A model generated the notes under the pieces. It was given only the letters and a program-made list of their open reading frames with translations, was not told where the DNA came from and made no database searches. This document shows, in pieces, positions 45,006-53,786 of a stretch of DNA of 64,000 nt. Position 1 is the first letter of the stretch; each line of letters starts with the position of its first letter. The position numbers were made by a program, and so were the translations under genes. Source of the DNA: Paraburkholderia sp. HP33-1 (GTDB lineage Bacteria; Pseudomonadota; Gammaproteobacteria; Burkholderiales; Burkholderiaceae); assembly GCF_021390595.1 (NCBI RefSeq), contig NZ_JAJEJR010000003.1, positions 868,001 through 932,000 on the forward strand, written 5' to 3'.

Positions 45006-45437
45006 ATGACTACGCTCGACGATGTTGACCGGCAGCTCATCGCCCTGCTGCGCGATAACGCAAGGCTGTCGGTTGTCGCTTTAGCGAAAGAACTGCGTGT
45101 CGCGCGCGCGACCGTACAGAACCGCCTCGCACGGCTGGAGAGCGGAGGCGTGATCGTCGGTTATACGGTTCGACTGAAACCTGTCGCAGAACGGCACAGG
45201 ATCCGTGCGTTGATGTCAATTGCGGTCGAAGGCAAGCGTGCGGCCGATGTCGTCAAAGTGCTGCGCGGGCATCCGAACGTCGCCACGATACACAGCACTA
45301 ATGGCCGATGGGACTTGATCGCTGAGTTGCAGGCGGATTCATTGGAAAGCTTTGACCGCGTGCTTGGGGCGATTCGGTTGATTGACGGGATTGCAAGCAC
45401 AGAGACAAGCATCCTGTTGTCGACGCACAAAGCGTGA
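45006..45437 (+). CDS. Lrp/AsnC-family regulator
   Basis: 143 residues. The N-terminal HTH (LRDNARLSVVALAKELRVAR, then ATVQNRLARLESGGVI) is joined to a RAM ligand-binding domain (ATIHSTNGRWDLIAELQADS). A strong GAGGAGGG site precedes the ATG. Divergent from the ornithine cyclodeaminase and ctlX genes with 213 bp between starts, so it probably activates them in response to ornithine, citrulline or arginine. Confidence 0.92.
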   Translation: MTTLDDVDRQLIALLRDNARLSVVALAKELRVARATVQNRLARLESGGVIVGYTVRLKPVAERHRIRALMSIAVEGKRAADVVKVLRGHPNVATIHSTNGRWDLIAELQADSLESFDRVLGAIRLIDGIASTETSILLSTHKA

Positions 45438-45449
45438 GTTTGCCGGCTC

Positions 45450-46178
45450 CTACCGGGAGATTGGCCGGCCCCCGAAGAACATTATCTTTGCGGCGCCCTG
45501 CGTTGCCCGGATGGTAGCCGTGCGGGGCTGCGCCTGCGGTTCGAAGACCGGAAGCGCGAGGTCGTCCAGACCGAATCGACGATCACCTACGTTGACCGTA
45601 CCGAAGATAGGCATGACGAAGCCAACATGTCCGGCAGGAATAGGCACCTCGAGCGTGGCATCGTCGTCGAGGGATATATCGAGCATCGTCACAGGCGTAG
45701 GTAGATTCAGCGGTGACTGCGCGCTTGCGAAGGCTCCCGCGGGCACACGCACCTTCGCTCCGGGAAACTGAAGGACAGGTACATCCTGTGGCTCGATGCT
45801 CAGCGAGAACGGTGCCGAGTCACGTAGTTCAGGCGGAAGGTGCACAAAAATTTGCAGCGCGTGAACGGTCTTGCCACTTTCCGCAGGAACTTCTTCGTGC
45901 ACCACGCCTTTGCCAGCAGCCAGCCAATGGAGACCACCAGGCCGGATCAGGTTGCGGTTGCCGATCGAGTCCCGGTTGTCCATTCCTGTCTCCGAATCCA
46001 GGAAGAGATACGACACCGCCGAAAAGCCGGCGTGGGGATGAGGGGGAAAGGTTGGGGCACTCATCCAGGCATGATCGACTGAGAGAAAAGGGTCGATCAG
46101 TTTGGACATCCCACGCAGGCCATAGGCCCGGAAGTGACCACCGTGGTTGGCCCGCTGTACTGGGAGAACGGCATGCAT
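45450..46178 (-). CDS. Pirin-family protein
   Basis: 242 residues of bicupin pirin. The metal-binding motif is FPPHPHAGFSAVSYLFLD with later GGLHWLAAGKGVVHEE, both typical. Some pirins are quercetinases and others redox-sensing cofactors. It follows the Old Yellow Enzyme gene by 12 bp on the same strand, so the two are co-transcribed; such pairs are common in burkholderial electrophile or nitro-compound stress responses. The specific role here is not known. Confidence 0.9.
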   Translation of the reverse strand: MHAVLPVQRANHGGHFRAYGLRGMSKLIDPFLSVDHAWMSAPTFPPHPHAGFSAVSYLFLDSETGMDNRDSIGNRNLIRPGGLHWLAAGKGVVHEEVPAESGKTVHALQIFVHLPPELRDSAPFSLSIEPQDVPVLQFPGAKVRVPAGAFASAQSPLNLPTPVTMLDISLDDDATLEVPIPAGHVGFVMPIFGTVNVGDRRFGLDDLALPVFEPQAQPRTATIRATQGAAKIMFFGGRPISR

Positions 46179-46190
46179 GGCTAAACCTCT

Positions 46191-47261
46191 TCAAGCTGTT
46201 GCTGCGCTCAAGGTCGGATAGTCGACATAGCCCTGCGCGCTTCCACCGAAATACGTGTTGCGATCCGCCTCGTTCATCGACGCGCCGGATTTCAAGCGGA
46301 CGACAAAGTCCGGATTGGCAAGGACCATTTGGCCGTATGCTTCGAGCTCAGCCAGCCCCGCAGCGACATCGGCACCGATCTGGTCGCGCGGACGACCCGG
46401 ACGGTTCAGTACGAGCGTTGAGCTCCACAACTTACGAATGTCGGCAAGAAGCGGCTCGTTGCCCTGATGCATGATGTGCAGGTACGCAAGACCCAGCTTG
46501 TCGAGTTCGCCGACCAGATAGCGGTACAGATCGGGCCCTTCGGCGCCCTCGTCGATGCCCCACATGGTCGTGCCAGGAGACAGACGGATAGCCGTGCGGT
46601 CCGCACCAATCTCTTCGGCGATGGCTGCGGCGACCTCGATGGCGAAGCGCGCACGATTTTCGATCGAGCCACCATATTCATCGGTGCGGGTATTCGCGCT
46701 CGGGGCGAGGAATTGCTGAATCAAATAGGCGTTTGCGCCATGGATCTCGACACCATCGGCGCCCGCTTCGATCGCACGGCGCGCCGCGAAGCGGAAGTCA
46801 GCGACGGTCTGATGCACTTCCTCGGTGGTGAGGGCGCGCGGCGCGGGGATATCTTGCATACCTTTTGCCGTGAACATGCCCGTTCCCGGGGCGATTGCGG
46901 AGGGCGCAACACCTTGGCGGTGATGCGGCGTGTTATCGGGATGCGACATCCGTCCCGCGTGCATGAGTTGGAAGAAGATGTGCCCGCCCTCGGCATGCAC
47001 TGCGGAAGTGACCTTCTTCCAACCGGCGACATGCGCGTCGGTGTAAATGCCCGGTGTAGTGAGATAACCCTGTCCATCGTCCGACGGTTGCGTGCCTTCG
47101 GTAACGATCAGGCCCACGCTGGCGCGCTGTGCATAATATTCGGCTGCGAGATCGCCAGGCGTGCCGTCGAAATTTGCCCGGCTGCGGGTCATTGGAGCCA
47201 TGACAAGCCGATTTTTCAGGTCGTAGCGTCCCAGTTGGACTTGGGTGAACAGTTGCGTCAT
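46191..47261 (-). CDS. nemA: Alkene reductase of the Old Yellow Enzyme family (NemA-like)
   Basis: 356 residues of FMN-dependent TIM-barrel reductase. N-terminal KNRLVMAPMTRSRANFDGTP, the substrate motif GGHIFFQLMHAGRMSHP with the conserved glutamine, the His-Gly-Ala-Asn motif DGVEIHGANAYLIQQFLAPS, and NTRTDEYGGSIENRARF are all present. Reduces activated alkenes and nitro-esters with NAD(P)H. In operon with the pirin gene. Close to E. coli NemA in layout; no NemR-type regulator is adjacent. Confidence 0.92.
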   Translation of the reverse strand: MTQLFTQVQLGRYDLKNRLVMAPMTRSRANFDGTPGDLAAEYYAQRASVGLIVTEGTQPSDDGQGYLTTPGIYTDAHVAGWKKVTSAVHAEGGHIFFQLMHAGRMSHPDNTPHHRQGVAPSAIAPGTGMFTAKGMQDIPAPRALTTEEVHQTVADFRFAARRAIEAGADGVEIHGANAYLIQQFLAPSANTRTDEYGGSIENRARFAIEVAAAIAEEIGADRTAIRLSPGTTMWGIDEGAEGPDLYRYLVGELDKLGLAYLHIMHQGNEPLLADIRKLWSSTLVLNRPGRPRDQIGADVAAGLAELEAYGQMVLANPDFVVRLKSGASMNEADRNTYFGGSAQGYVDYPTLSAATA

Positions 47262-47380
47262 GATGCGTTTTCCTTGCTATAAGAAAGTGGCTAGGTGCCT
47301 AAGTGCTGTCGGTTAAGTAGAGCGCAGTAAAAAGGCAAATGCCGACCAGGTCGTTGGCTTTCAGTCAGACGCGTTCGCCG

Positions 47381-48277
47381 TTACCTTGTCGTGAGGGAAA
47401 CATCCGCCTTGGCGACCAATTTCTCGGACGCGGACATAAATTTTTGAACATACTCGTCGGTCAGCCCGGGTGAGGGAAGGATGGCCTCGCCGCGACGGTT
47501 GAAGAGGGCGCCGCTGCGCTGCTCGATGTCGGGCGAAACCAGCAGGGGAGCTATCCGCCGGACGTAGGTATCGGCAGTGGGAGTTAGCAGACCAATCAAC
47601 ATTTCCGTGACGCGTGACTTCAACGAGTTTTTTCCAAACAGGTTGTCACGGATATTTGTCTTGATGAGACCGGGGTTCAGCCCAAAGAACGTGGCGTTCG
47701 CATAGCGCTTTGCCGCGTCAAGTACAAGCGTTTCGTTGCCGGCAACTGTATTCATATGCGCCCTCATTGCTCCGTAAGACGACTCGGAGTTAAGGTCGGC
47801 GAGCGTGCCGATCTGACCAGTTCCCGGATAGCCCATGACGAAAACACGTGGCTTGATTCGTGGCGCCGAGCGTCCCGTGCCCAGTTTGGGCGCGATGCGT
47901 CGCAGGATGACCAGGCGATTGAGGTAACTGACCGCCATGTCGCGCTCAATGCCCTCTGAAGTTTCCTGCCGTTGGGGAGCCGCAAAAATGCCGGTGGTGA
48001 ATACAACCAGATCCAGTGTCTCCGCGCGTAGAAGATCTGCCGCCCGTTGCGACTCGTGCATCAAACTGAGGTCAGCTTTGATGAACTGGATCCCCGGGAT
48101 CTCAGCGTCTCGGAAGGTTTGGCCGACGACAATGACACGGGCGCCTCGTGAGGCCAGGAAACGGCTCAGCGCTCGTCCGATACCACCGGTGCCACCCACT
48201 ATGGCGACCTGGAAACCCGTAAGGTCAAGATCTGTGGCGTCCACTCTCCGCCATGTCAGACTCCGATCCCGCTGCAT
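47381..48277 (-). CDS. SDR-fold protein lacking an evident Tyr-Lys catalytic pair
   Basis: 298 residues. The cofactor-binding motif is a good SDR signature (VAIVGGTGGIGRALSRFLAS) and the fold continues with DLVVFTTGIFA and FGLNPGLIKTNI. The segment where Y-x-x-x-K should stand reads HMNTVAGNETLVLDAAKR, with no tyrosine and lysine at the right spacing, and the usual catalytic serine region is VFVMGYPGTG. It may bind NAD(P) without being a dehydrogenase, or use other residues. It stands alone between the OYE gene and the five-gene operon. Confidence 0.75.
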   Translation of the reverse strand: MQRDRSLTWRRVDATDLDLTGFQVAIVGGTGGIGRALSRFLASRGARVIVVGQTFRDAEIPGIQFIKADLSLMHESQRAADLLRAETLDLVVFTTGIFAAPQRQETSEGIERDMAVSYLNRLVILRRIAPKLGTGRSAPRIKPRVFVMGYPGTGQIGTLADLNSESSYGAMRAHMNTVAGNETLVLDAAKRYANATFFGLNPGLIKTNIRDNLFGKNSLKSRVTEMLIGLLTPTADTYVRRIAPLLVSPDIEQRSGALFNRRGEAILPSPGLTDEYVQKFMSASEKLVAKADVSLTTR

Positions 48278-48476
48278 GATGGTTTCCTCAAAAATTTCGT
48301 TGAAGAAATCATGCTCTTCAATCTTACCTGGATAAAGACGGTAAATTCGAATTCATTGATCCATTGATGGAGCAATGGCGTGAGTGCATCTGTCGGCTGG
48401 CATGTGAAGGCGCAGCGTCCGGTATTGTCTTTGACGACTTGCCCGGAACCGCGTCCCTGATTTGCCCGTCTGCCCG

Positions 48477-49460
48477 TCAGGCAAGGCGGGGAGCGATGCG
48501 AAGCGGCGTGGGTAACTCGATGCCAACACCGGCTCTGGCGGCTCTAGCGAGGATCTCTACCCCAAGTGCCAGGTCTGACACGCCCATGCCCATGGCCTTG
48601 AACACAGTAATATCGTCGCTAGCGTTTCGGCCACGCTCACGCGCTACGACATCGCACAGGGACGATACTTCGTTCCATCGTTGTGCCTCGCCATATGTCC
48701 GGATCAATTCCATTGACAGCTTTTGGGCTGCCGACAGATCGTCTACCACCGCGCGTGCGCAGCGCGAGAACACGTCATCTGCCAGTTCGAGGCGTTCTTC
48801 CGTGATTGCACCGACTGCGTTGATATGAGCCCCAGGCGCAACCATCGAAGCGAGGAGGAACGGTTGCGTCGCGCGGGTCACCGTCGTGATAATGGGCGCG
48901 TCTTTTACCGCTTCCTCAACGGAGCCTGACTCGACAATTTCGATGTTCGAGAAAGTTTGCCGCGCACGTTCGATAAATGCGCGACGCTTCTCCACACTCG
49001 GGCTGAACACCCGAACCTGCCGAAGCGGGCGAACGGCTGCAACGGCAGCGAGTTGAGCGAGCGCCTGCTTGCCGGTACCGATCAGGGCCAATACGTCAGC
49101 GTCTCGTCGCGCGAGCCAACGCGTCGCCACTCCCGAAATGCCGCCCGTGCGCATTTGCCCGAGCGCGAATGCTTCGATAATCGCCTTCAGTTGCCCCGTG
49201 GTCGAATCGAACAGAAGGAGCAAAGGGCAGGTGCCGCCAGTGGTGTGCGCCCAAGTCTTTGTTCCCACGAGACCGCTGCCCGGAACAGTCGCGCCAATCG
49301 CATGCAGATTGTTCTCATCCCATGCGACGTGCGTCTTGACCATGTTACGGGCCTCACCGCTTGCCTGAAGCGCGAGCCCCTGTTCGAGGGCTCCGATTGC
49401 GTCCGGCAAACTCATCAGGTCCACGACGTTCTGCTCAGAAATCCAGATTGGGGAAGTCAT
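48477..49460 (-). CDS. Ornithine cyclodeaminase/mu-crystallin-family reductase
   Basis: 327 residues. NAD(P) motif LALIGTGKQALAQLAAVAA, then KTHVAWDENNLHAIGATVPG and INAVGAITEERLELADD. The DCPGKTE signature of true ornithine cyclodeaminase is replaced by ITEERLEL, pointing to an imine or ketimine reductase (for example a pyrroline-2-carboxylate reductase-like activity) rather than ornithine cyclisation. Last gene of a five-gene minus-strand operon; its start lies 7 bp after the preceding stop. A GAGGAAT ribosome site is visible. Confidence 0.85.
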   Translation of the reverse strand: MTSPIWISEQNVVDLMSLPDAIGALEQGLALQASGEARNMVKTHVAWDENNLHAIGATVPGSGLVGTKTWAHTTGGTCPLLLLFDSTTGQLKAIIEAFALGQMRTGGISGVATRWLARRDADVLALIGTGKQALAQLAAVAAVRPLRQVRVFSPSVEKRRAFIERARQTFSNIEIVESGSVEEAVKDAPIITTVTRATQPFLLASMVAPGAHINAVGAITEERLELADDVFSRCARAVVDDLSAAQKLSMELIRTYGEAQRWNEVSSLCDVVARERGRNASDDITVFKAMGMGVSDLALGVEILARAARAGVGIELPTPLRIAPRLA

Positions 49461-49467
49461 GGCACTA

Positions 49468-50016
49468 TCATTCCTCGAAAATCGAAGGCACCGGCGGCGC
49501 CAGCTGCAACGTGTTGACCACGATGGCGTGGGTGATATATCGACCGATCAGCAATGCGAAAGCCATTGCTTCCGACGGGGGCACAAGGCTCGCGAAAGCC
49601 TCGAACTCTTGGTCGACACCGATGCCGCGGTTTTTGAGGGCGGCGAGCGCATAGACTTGCGCAGCGGTCTCGACCTCAGTGAATGTGTTGGCAGCGGCCG
49701 GGTCGAGTTTGGCAACCTGAGCTATCCAGTCGCGGGGAAAGCCCAACTTCACGCTCAATCGCTCGTGTTGGTACCGCTCGTACCGATTTTCCATAAAGCC
49801 GGCGACGGTCAATGCGCCAAGCTCCGTGAGGCGGTCGGGGAGGGCGTCCTTGAGCGCGTCAGTGAAATGCATGAACTGAAGAATGACATCGGGTGCATTC
49901 CCGGCGCATTTGAATAACTCGCCGAGATAGCCAAGCCGCTTGACTCTGGGCTCAAGATAGGTAGCCAGATCAGGGCGTAGTGACTCCATGTCGAGACGCG
50001 GAATCTGTGTGCTCAT
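49468..50016 (-). CDS. AhpD/carboxymuconolactone decarboxylase-like helical protein
   Basis: About 182 residues, all-helical. The pattern LGYLGELFKCAGNAPDVILQF with later LGALTVAGFMENRYERYQHE resembles the AhpD/CMD family, though the usual Cys-x-x-Cys catalytic pair is not present (only one cysteine in that helix). The start at 50016 (MSTQIPRL) has GGAGACAAAA directly upstream. Between the aldehyde dehydrogenase and reductase genes of the five-gene operon. Could be a decarboxylase or isomerase acting on a ring-cleavage product. Confidence 0.7.
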   Translation of the reverse strand: MSTQIPRLDMESLRPDLATYLEPRVKRLGYLGELFKCAGNAPDVILQFMHFTDALKDALPDRLTELGALTVAGFMENRYERYQHERLSVKLGFPRDWIAQVAKLDPAAANTFTEVETAAQVYALAALKNRGIGVDQEFEAFASLVPPSEAMAFALLIGRYITHAIVVNTLQLAPPVPSIFEE

Positions 50017-50043
50017 TTTTGTCTCCAGCATTTGATTGCTTTG

Positions 50044-51528
50044 TCAGAACGCGCCCGCGAGCACGCCGGCCTTGATTTCGAGGTAGTCGTCGATGCCATA
50101 TCGCGAACCTTCACGCCCGACGCCGGACGCCTTTACACCACCAAACGGAACCACTTCCGACGAGATTGCACCCGTGTTGATACCGACCATGCCCGTTTCG
50201 AGCGCCTCGAATACGCGCACAATGCGCTCCATACCCGTCGCGAAGAAGTAGCCTGCCAGGCCACACTCGGTATCATTGGCAAGAGCGATACCTTCCGCTT
50301 CCGTACTGAACCGAATGATTGGGGCGACTGGTCCGAATGCTTCCTCACGGAAGATCCGCATCTCAGGTACAACATTGCGCACGACGGTCGGCGAGAAGAA
50401 GTTGCCTCCCAGCGGATGACGTTCGCCGCCGACGGTCACAGTGGCGCCTCGAACACGTGCCTCGTCGATCAGCCCGCTCAAGTGGGTGATGGCGTCGGCA
50501 TTGATGAGCGGCCCTTGATCTACGCCGTCGACAGTCCCGGGGCCAACCCGCAGTTGAGACACTGCCTGCTCGAACGCGTCGCAGAAGGCGTCGTAGACAC
50601 CGTTTTGCACGAGAAAGCGGTTCGTACACACGCACGTCTGTCCTGAGTTACGGAACTTTGAAAAGATCGCTGCAGCAACTGCCTTTGGCACGTCCGCGTC
50701 ATCGAAAACAATGAACGGGGCGTTGCCGCCAAGTTCCATCGAGACTTTCTTGACGGTCGCTGACGACTTGGCCATTAACTCCCTTCCCACTTCCGTCGAG
50801 CCGGTAAAAGTCAGCTTGCGGACCATCGGATTGCTGCAGAGTTCATCACCGATCCGGCGAGCGCTACCGGTGACAACGTTGATCACGCCGGGAGGTACTC
50901 CCGCTGCCTCAGCCAGTACGGCCAGCGCGAGTGCAGTGAACGGAGTTGCGCTGGCCGGCTTCAGGACCACTGTGCAGCCAGCCGCCAGGGCCGGCCCAAC
51001 CTTGCGCGTCACCATCGCCGCAGGGAAATTCCACGGTGTAACGGCTGCGCATACGCCGATCGGCTGTTTCAGAACAAGGATGCGGTTGCCTTCAACCGGA
51101 GCAGGGAGGATGTCCCCGTTCACTCGTTTTGCCTCCTCGGCGAACCATTCGATGAACGACGCGGCGTATCGAATCTCGCCGCGAGACTCGGCAAGCGTTT
51201 TGCCTTGTTCAGTCGTCAGAATGAGCGCTAGATCGTCGATGTTTTCGAGGATCTTTTCGTTCCATGTCCGCAGCACCTGCGCGCGCTGTCTGGCCGTCGT
51301 GCGTTTCCAGCTGTCAAAGGCGGTAGCTGCCCGCGAGACGGCTGTCTTCACTGCGCCCACGTCCAGGTCAGGTACGTACCCGACCGTCTTCCCCGTGGCA
51401 GGGTCGCGTACGCTGAACTTCGGACCGCTATTCGAGGTGATCCACTCACCACCGATGTAGGCGGCCTCGCGCAACAGATCTGGGCGGCGGAGCGCAAGAG
51501 TTGCCATCTCGTCTGATCTTCTGTTCAT
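50044..51528 (-). CDS. NAD(P)-dependent semialdehyde dehydrogenase
   Basis: 494 residues of the succinate-semialdehyde dehydrogenase branch. Active-site motifs: TPWNFPAAMVTRKVGPALAA, the glutamate in KVSMELGGNAPFIVFDDAD, and the nucleophile cysteine in NSGQTCVCTNRFLVQ. The ATG at 51528 has AAGGA upstream; an in-frame ATG at 51507 is an alternative. Thirteen bp downstream of the DapA-like gene, so it probably oxidises the aldehyde that the lyase releases. Substrates of this branch include succinic, alpha-ketoglutaric and related semialdehydes. Confidence 0.92.
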   Translation of the reverse strand: MNRRSDEMATLALRRPDLLREAAYIGGEWITSNSGPKFSVRDPATGKTVGYVPDLDVGAVKTAVSRAATAFDSWKRTTARQRAQVLRTWNEKILENIDDLALILTTEQGKTLAESRGEIRYAASFIEWFAEEAKRVNGDILPAPVEGNRILVLKQPIGVCAAVTPWNFPAAMVTRKVGPALAAGCTVVLKPASATPFTALALAVLAEAAGVPPGVINVVTGSARRIGDELCSNPMVRKLTFTGSTEVGRELMAKSSATVKKVSMELGGNAPFIVFDDADVPKAVAAAIFSKFRNSGQTCVCTNRFLVQNGVYDAFCDAFEQAVSQLRVGPGTVDGVDQGPLINADAITHLSGLIDEARVRGATVTVGGERHPLGGNFFSPTVVRNVVPEMRIFREEAFGPVAPIIRFSTEAEGIALANDTECGLAGYFFATGMERIVRVFEALETGMVGINTGAISSEVVPFGGVKASGVGREGSRYGIDDYLEIKAGVLAGAF

Positions 51529-51541
51529 AGGCGCACCGTCC

Positions 51542-52444
51542 TTAGATCAAGCCTGCACGCTCGAGAACGCCGTCGAGGCGCTTCTCGAGTTCTGGTGTCG
51601 CGCACACCATCGGGAGGCGATGTTCGTTGGTCGGCAGTAGGCCCATCCGCTTCATCATGTACTTGATGGGAATCGGATTCGTATCGAAGAAGACCGAGAG
51701 ATTCAGTTCGAACAGGTCGAAATGCAGCTTTCGGCCGGCTTCGAGATCGCCGCGTTCGACGGCTTCGCAAAGTTGTGCGACCTTGCGCGGGGCGAGATTG
51801 CCCACGGCGTTCATGAGCCCACACGCGCCGACCGCCAGCATCGGGAAGCTCAGTTCTTCGAGCCCGACGAAAACACGCCAGTCAGGACCGAATGCGTCGA
51901 GCATGTGGGTAACGAAGCCCATATCGTTGACCGCGTGTTTCATGCCGACGAGATTCGGCGCACGCTCCTTGATGGCCTTGACGGTGGACAAGTCCATGCT
52001 GACCGCTGCGCGTCCGGGGATGTGGTAAATCAGAACCGGACGATCGGTCCGAGCCGCAACTTCAGCGTAGTACTCGACAAGACCCCGCTGAGGCGGGCGG
52101 ATGTAATAGGGCGTTACGACGAGCAGTCCGGCAACCGCCGCCTTGTCCGCATGTGCAGTCAGTTCGAGCGTGTCGGCGAGTGACTGCGAGCCGGTGGCCG
52201 CGAGAACCGGGACGCGTCCGGCGGCTGCTTCGATCGCGACGTCCACGAGCCGGTTGCGTTCGCTTACCGTGAGTGAGCTGGGTTCCGCAGTGGTGCCGTT
52301 GACGAGCACACCGTGCCCGCCGTTGGCGATTTGCCAGTCGACGAGGCGTGCGTACGTTTCGTAGTCGACGGCGCCATTGCGGAACGGCGTGACGATCGGA
52401 GTAATCGACCCTTGCAGTGCAGCTAGTTGGTTCATGGTTGTCAC
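51542..52444 (-). CDS. DapA-family lyase (dihydrodipicolinate synthase-like)
   Basis: 300 residues, class I aldolase fold. GTTAEP near residue 50-55, Tyr140 in LIYHIPGRAAV and the Schiff-base Lys169 in LVGMKHAV are the expected catalytic residues. The family includes synthases, aldolases, hydratase-aldolases and dehydratases, so the name alone does not give the reaction. The biosynthetic dapA would not normally lie in such an operon. Two bp separate it from the bicupin gene and 13 bp from the semialdehyde dehydrogenase gene, which suggests cleavage or deamination of an acyclic intermediate to a semialdehyde. Confidence 0.87.
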   Translation of the reverse strand: MTTMNQLAALQGSITPIVTPFRNGAVDYETYARLVDWQIANGGHGVLVNGTTAEPSSLTVSERNRLVDVAIEAAAGRVPVLAATGSQSLADTLELTAHADKAAVAGLLVVTPYYIRPPQRGLVEYYAEVAARTDRPVLIYHIPGRAAVSMDLSTVKAIKERAPNLVGMKHAVNDMGFVTHMLDAFGPDWRVFVGLEELSFPMLAVGACGLMNAVGNLAPRKVAQLCEAVERGDLEAGRKLHFDLFELNLSVFFDTNPIPIKYMMKRMGLLPTNEHRLPMVCATPELEKRLDGVLERAGLI

Positions 52445-52446
52445 CT

Positions 52447-53568
52447 TCAGGCGCCAGCTGCACTACGGTTGGTCTGGAATCCGGTCTGTGTGCCGAGCAG
52501 TGCGGGAGCTTCTTTCATGCTCTCCTGCCAAAGCAGCGATTCCATGTAGATATTGAGCGGCTGATCCTGAATAGTCAGTTCGTACACCGACTCGTCGTGC
52601 GATGCATGGTTGTGGACTGCCCAGCCCGGAGCCGACAGCATCAGATCACCCGCCTTCCAGTCGTAACGATTGCCGGCAACCATGCTGTGACCGGAGCCGG
52701 AGAAGTAGTAGTTGATTGCAGCGGAGACGTGACGGTGCGGCCGATCAACGATCTTCGGCGGGCGAATCGTCATCGTCGCGAAGAAGTTCGGCGTGATGCC
52801 ATTCGTGCGACCTGTAGCGGGGTTGTACATCATGTACAGGCGTCGACCGATGTAGTCGCTGCTCAGCGCGGCGAGTTTGTCGAGTTCAGACTTGACGGTT
52901 TCCCAGGCAAAGTGAAGCGGCTTCGATTCGATAACCGTTGGGTTGATCAGCGTCTCGTACGGCATGAGCAGGCCGCCTTCGGTGCCGATCGGGAAGGTAC
53001 CAAACGGATTCTTGCGCCGGGGATCGTCGTCGGCGTGGGTGATCGCGGGGCCGCTCTCGACGTTGAGCGCAACGTCGAAATCGGGGACGTAGATTTCCAT
53101 GTGCTGCAGAAGGGGAACGTTCGAATAGGTAAGGCGAACCTGAATCTCGTCGGTATCGTTGATGTGTTGATATGCAACGTAAGAAGGGTGATTCCAGACG
53201 TCGTACTGGCGGAACGAGATCGAACGACCGGCAACGATTGTGCGGCCACCACCACGGATGCAGAAGTTCACCTCGGTCGCGTTGTGGCGCATCGGTCGCG
53301 TCGATTCGCCCGGCAGCAGCACATGAAGCACCACCTGGATGCCAGGTGCGAGTCCCGGACTAGTGCGGTCTGCAGCCGGATGGACGATGAGGGATTGACG
53401 GCGACCATCTTCCGGAGCCGGCAGCGCCGCAAGCCGCGCCACTTCAGCCTCGATTTCCTCGCGAGTGATGACGAGCGGTTCCCAATAGTGATTGTCGCGT
53501 GGACTTGCACCGGTTTGATCGATGAACATGGCTTGGCGAGTCGCGAAGTCGCGCTTGAGTTCGTGCAT
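52447..53568 (-). CDS. Bicupin dioxygenase-like protein
   Basis: 373 residues with two full-length cupin domains. Cupin 1: LLPGESTRPMRHNATEVNFC, then YDVWNHPSYVAYQH. Cupin 2: IVDRPHRHVSAAINYYFSG with the third histidine in APGWAVHNHASHDE. Both carry histidines in metal-binding positions, unlike the second cupin of the gentisate-type enzyme at 23501-24541. The size and order match gentisate-type ring-cleaving dioxygenases including 1-hydroxy-2-naphthoate dioxygenase. A GGAGG site precedes the ATG. First gene of the operon and divergent from the HTH-citrate synthase gene. Substrate unknown. Confidence 0.8.
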   Translation of the reverse strand: MHELKRDFATRQAMFIDQTGASPRDNHYWEPLVITREEIEAEVARLAALPAPEDGRRQSLIVHPAADRTSPGLAPGIQVVLHVLLPGESTRPMRHNATEVNFCIRGGGRTIVAGRSISFRQYDVWNHPSYVAYQHINDTDEIQVRLTYSNVPLLQHMEIYVPDFDVALNVESGPAITHADDDPRRKNPFGTFPIGTEGGLLMPYETLINPTVIESKPLHFAWETVKSELDKLAALSSDYIGRRLYMMYNPATGRTNGITPNFFATMTIRPPKIVDRPHRHVSAAINYYFSGSGHSMVAGNRYDWKAGDLMLSAPGWAVHNHASHDESVYELTIQDQPLNIYMESLLWQESMKEAPALLGTQTGFQTNRSAAGA

Positions 53569-53786
53569 GGTTTCCCCTTCCTCCTGGACCGATAGTGGCT
53601 TTTTCGCGGCAATTGCTGCATTGCTTCGACGATGCGCAAACGATAGGCTTCGTGCAGTTAATAATCAAGATTGAGAATTCAAATCAACATAACGAGCGCG
53701 ACACCCCGGAACGGCGAGCTTCCGTGGTGTTCACTGGCGCAGCGGTACAATTTGTTGATTACGTTCGATGATTCAAACGCAAGTAA

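Noticed and set aside
52417..53595. A 392-codon plus-strand frame opposite the bicupin gene
   Set aside because: Its start coincides with the end of the bicupin gene and the translation is Arg/Val-rich without motifs; the opposite strand has clear cupin histidine motifs, GGAGG and operon spacing.
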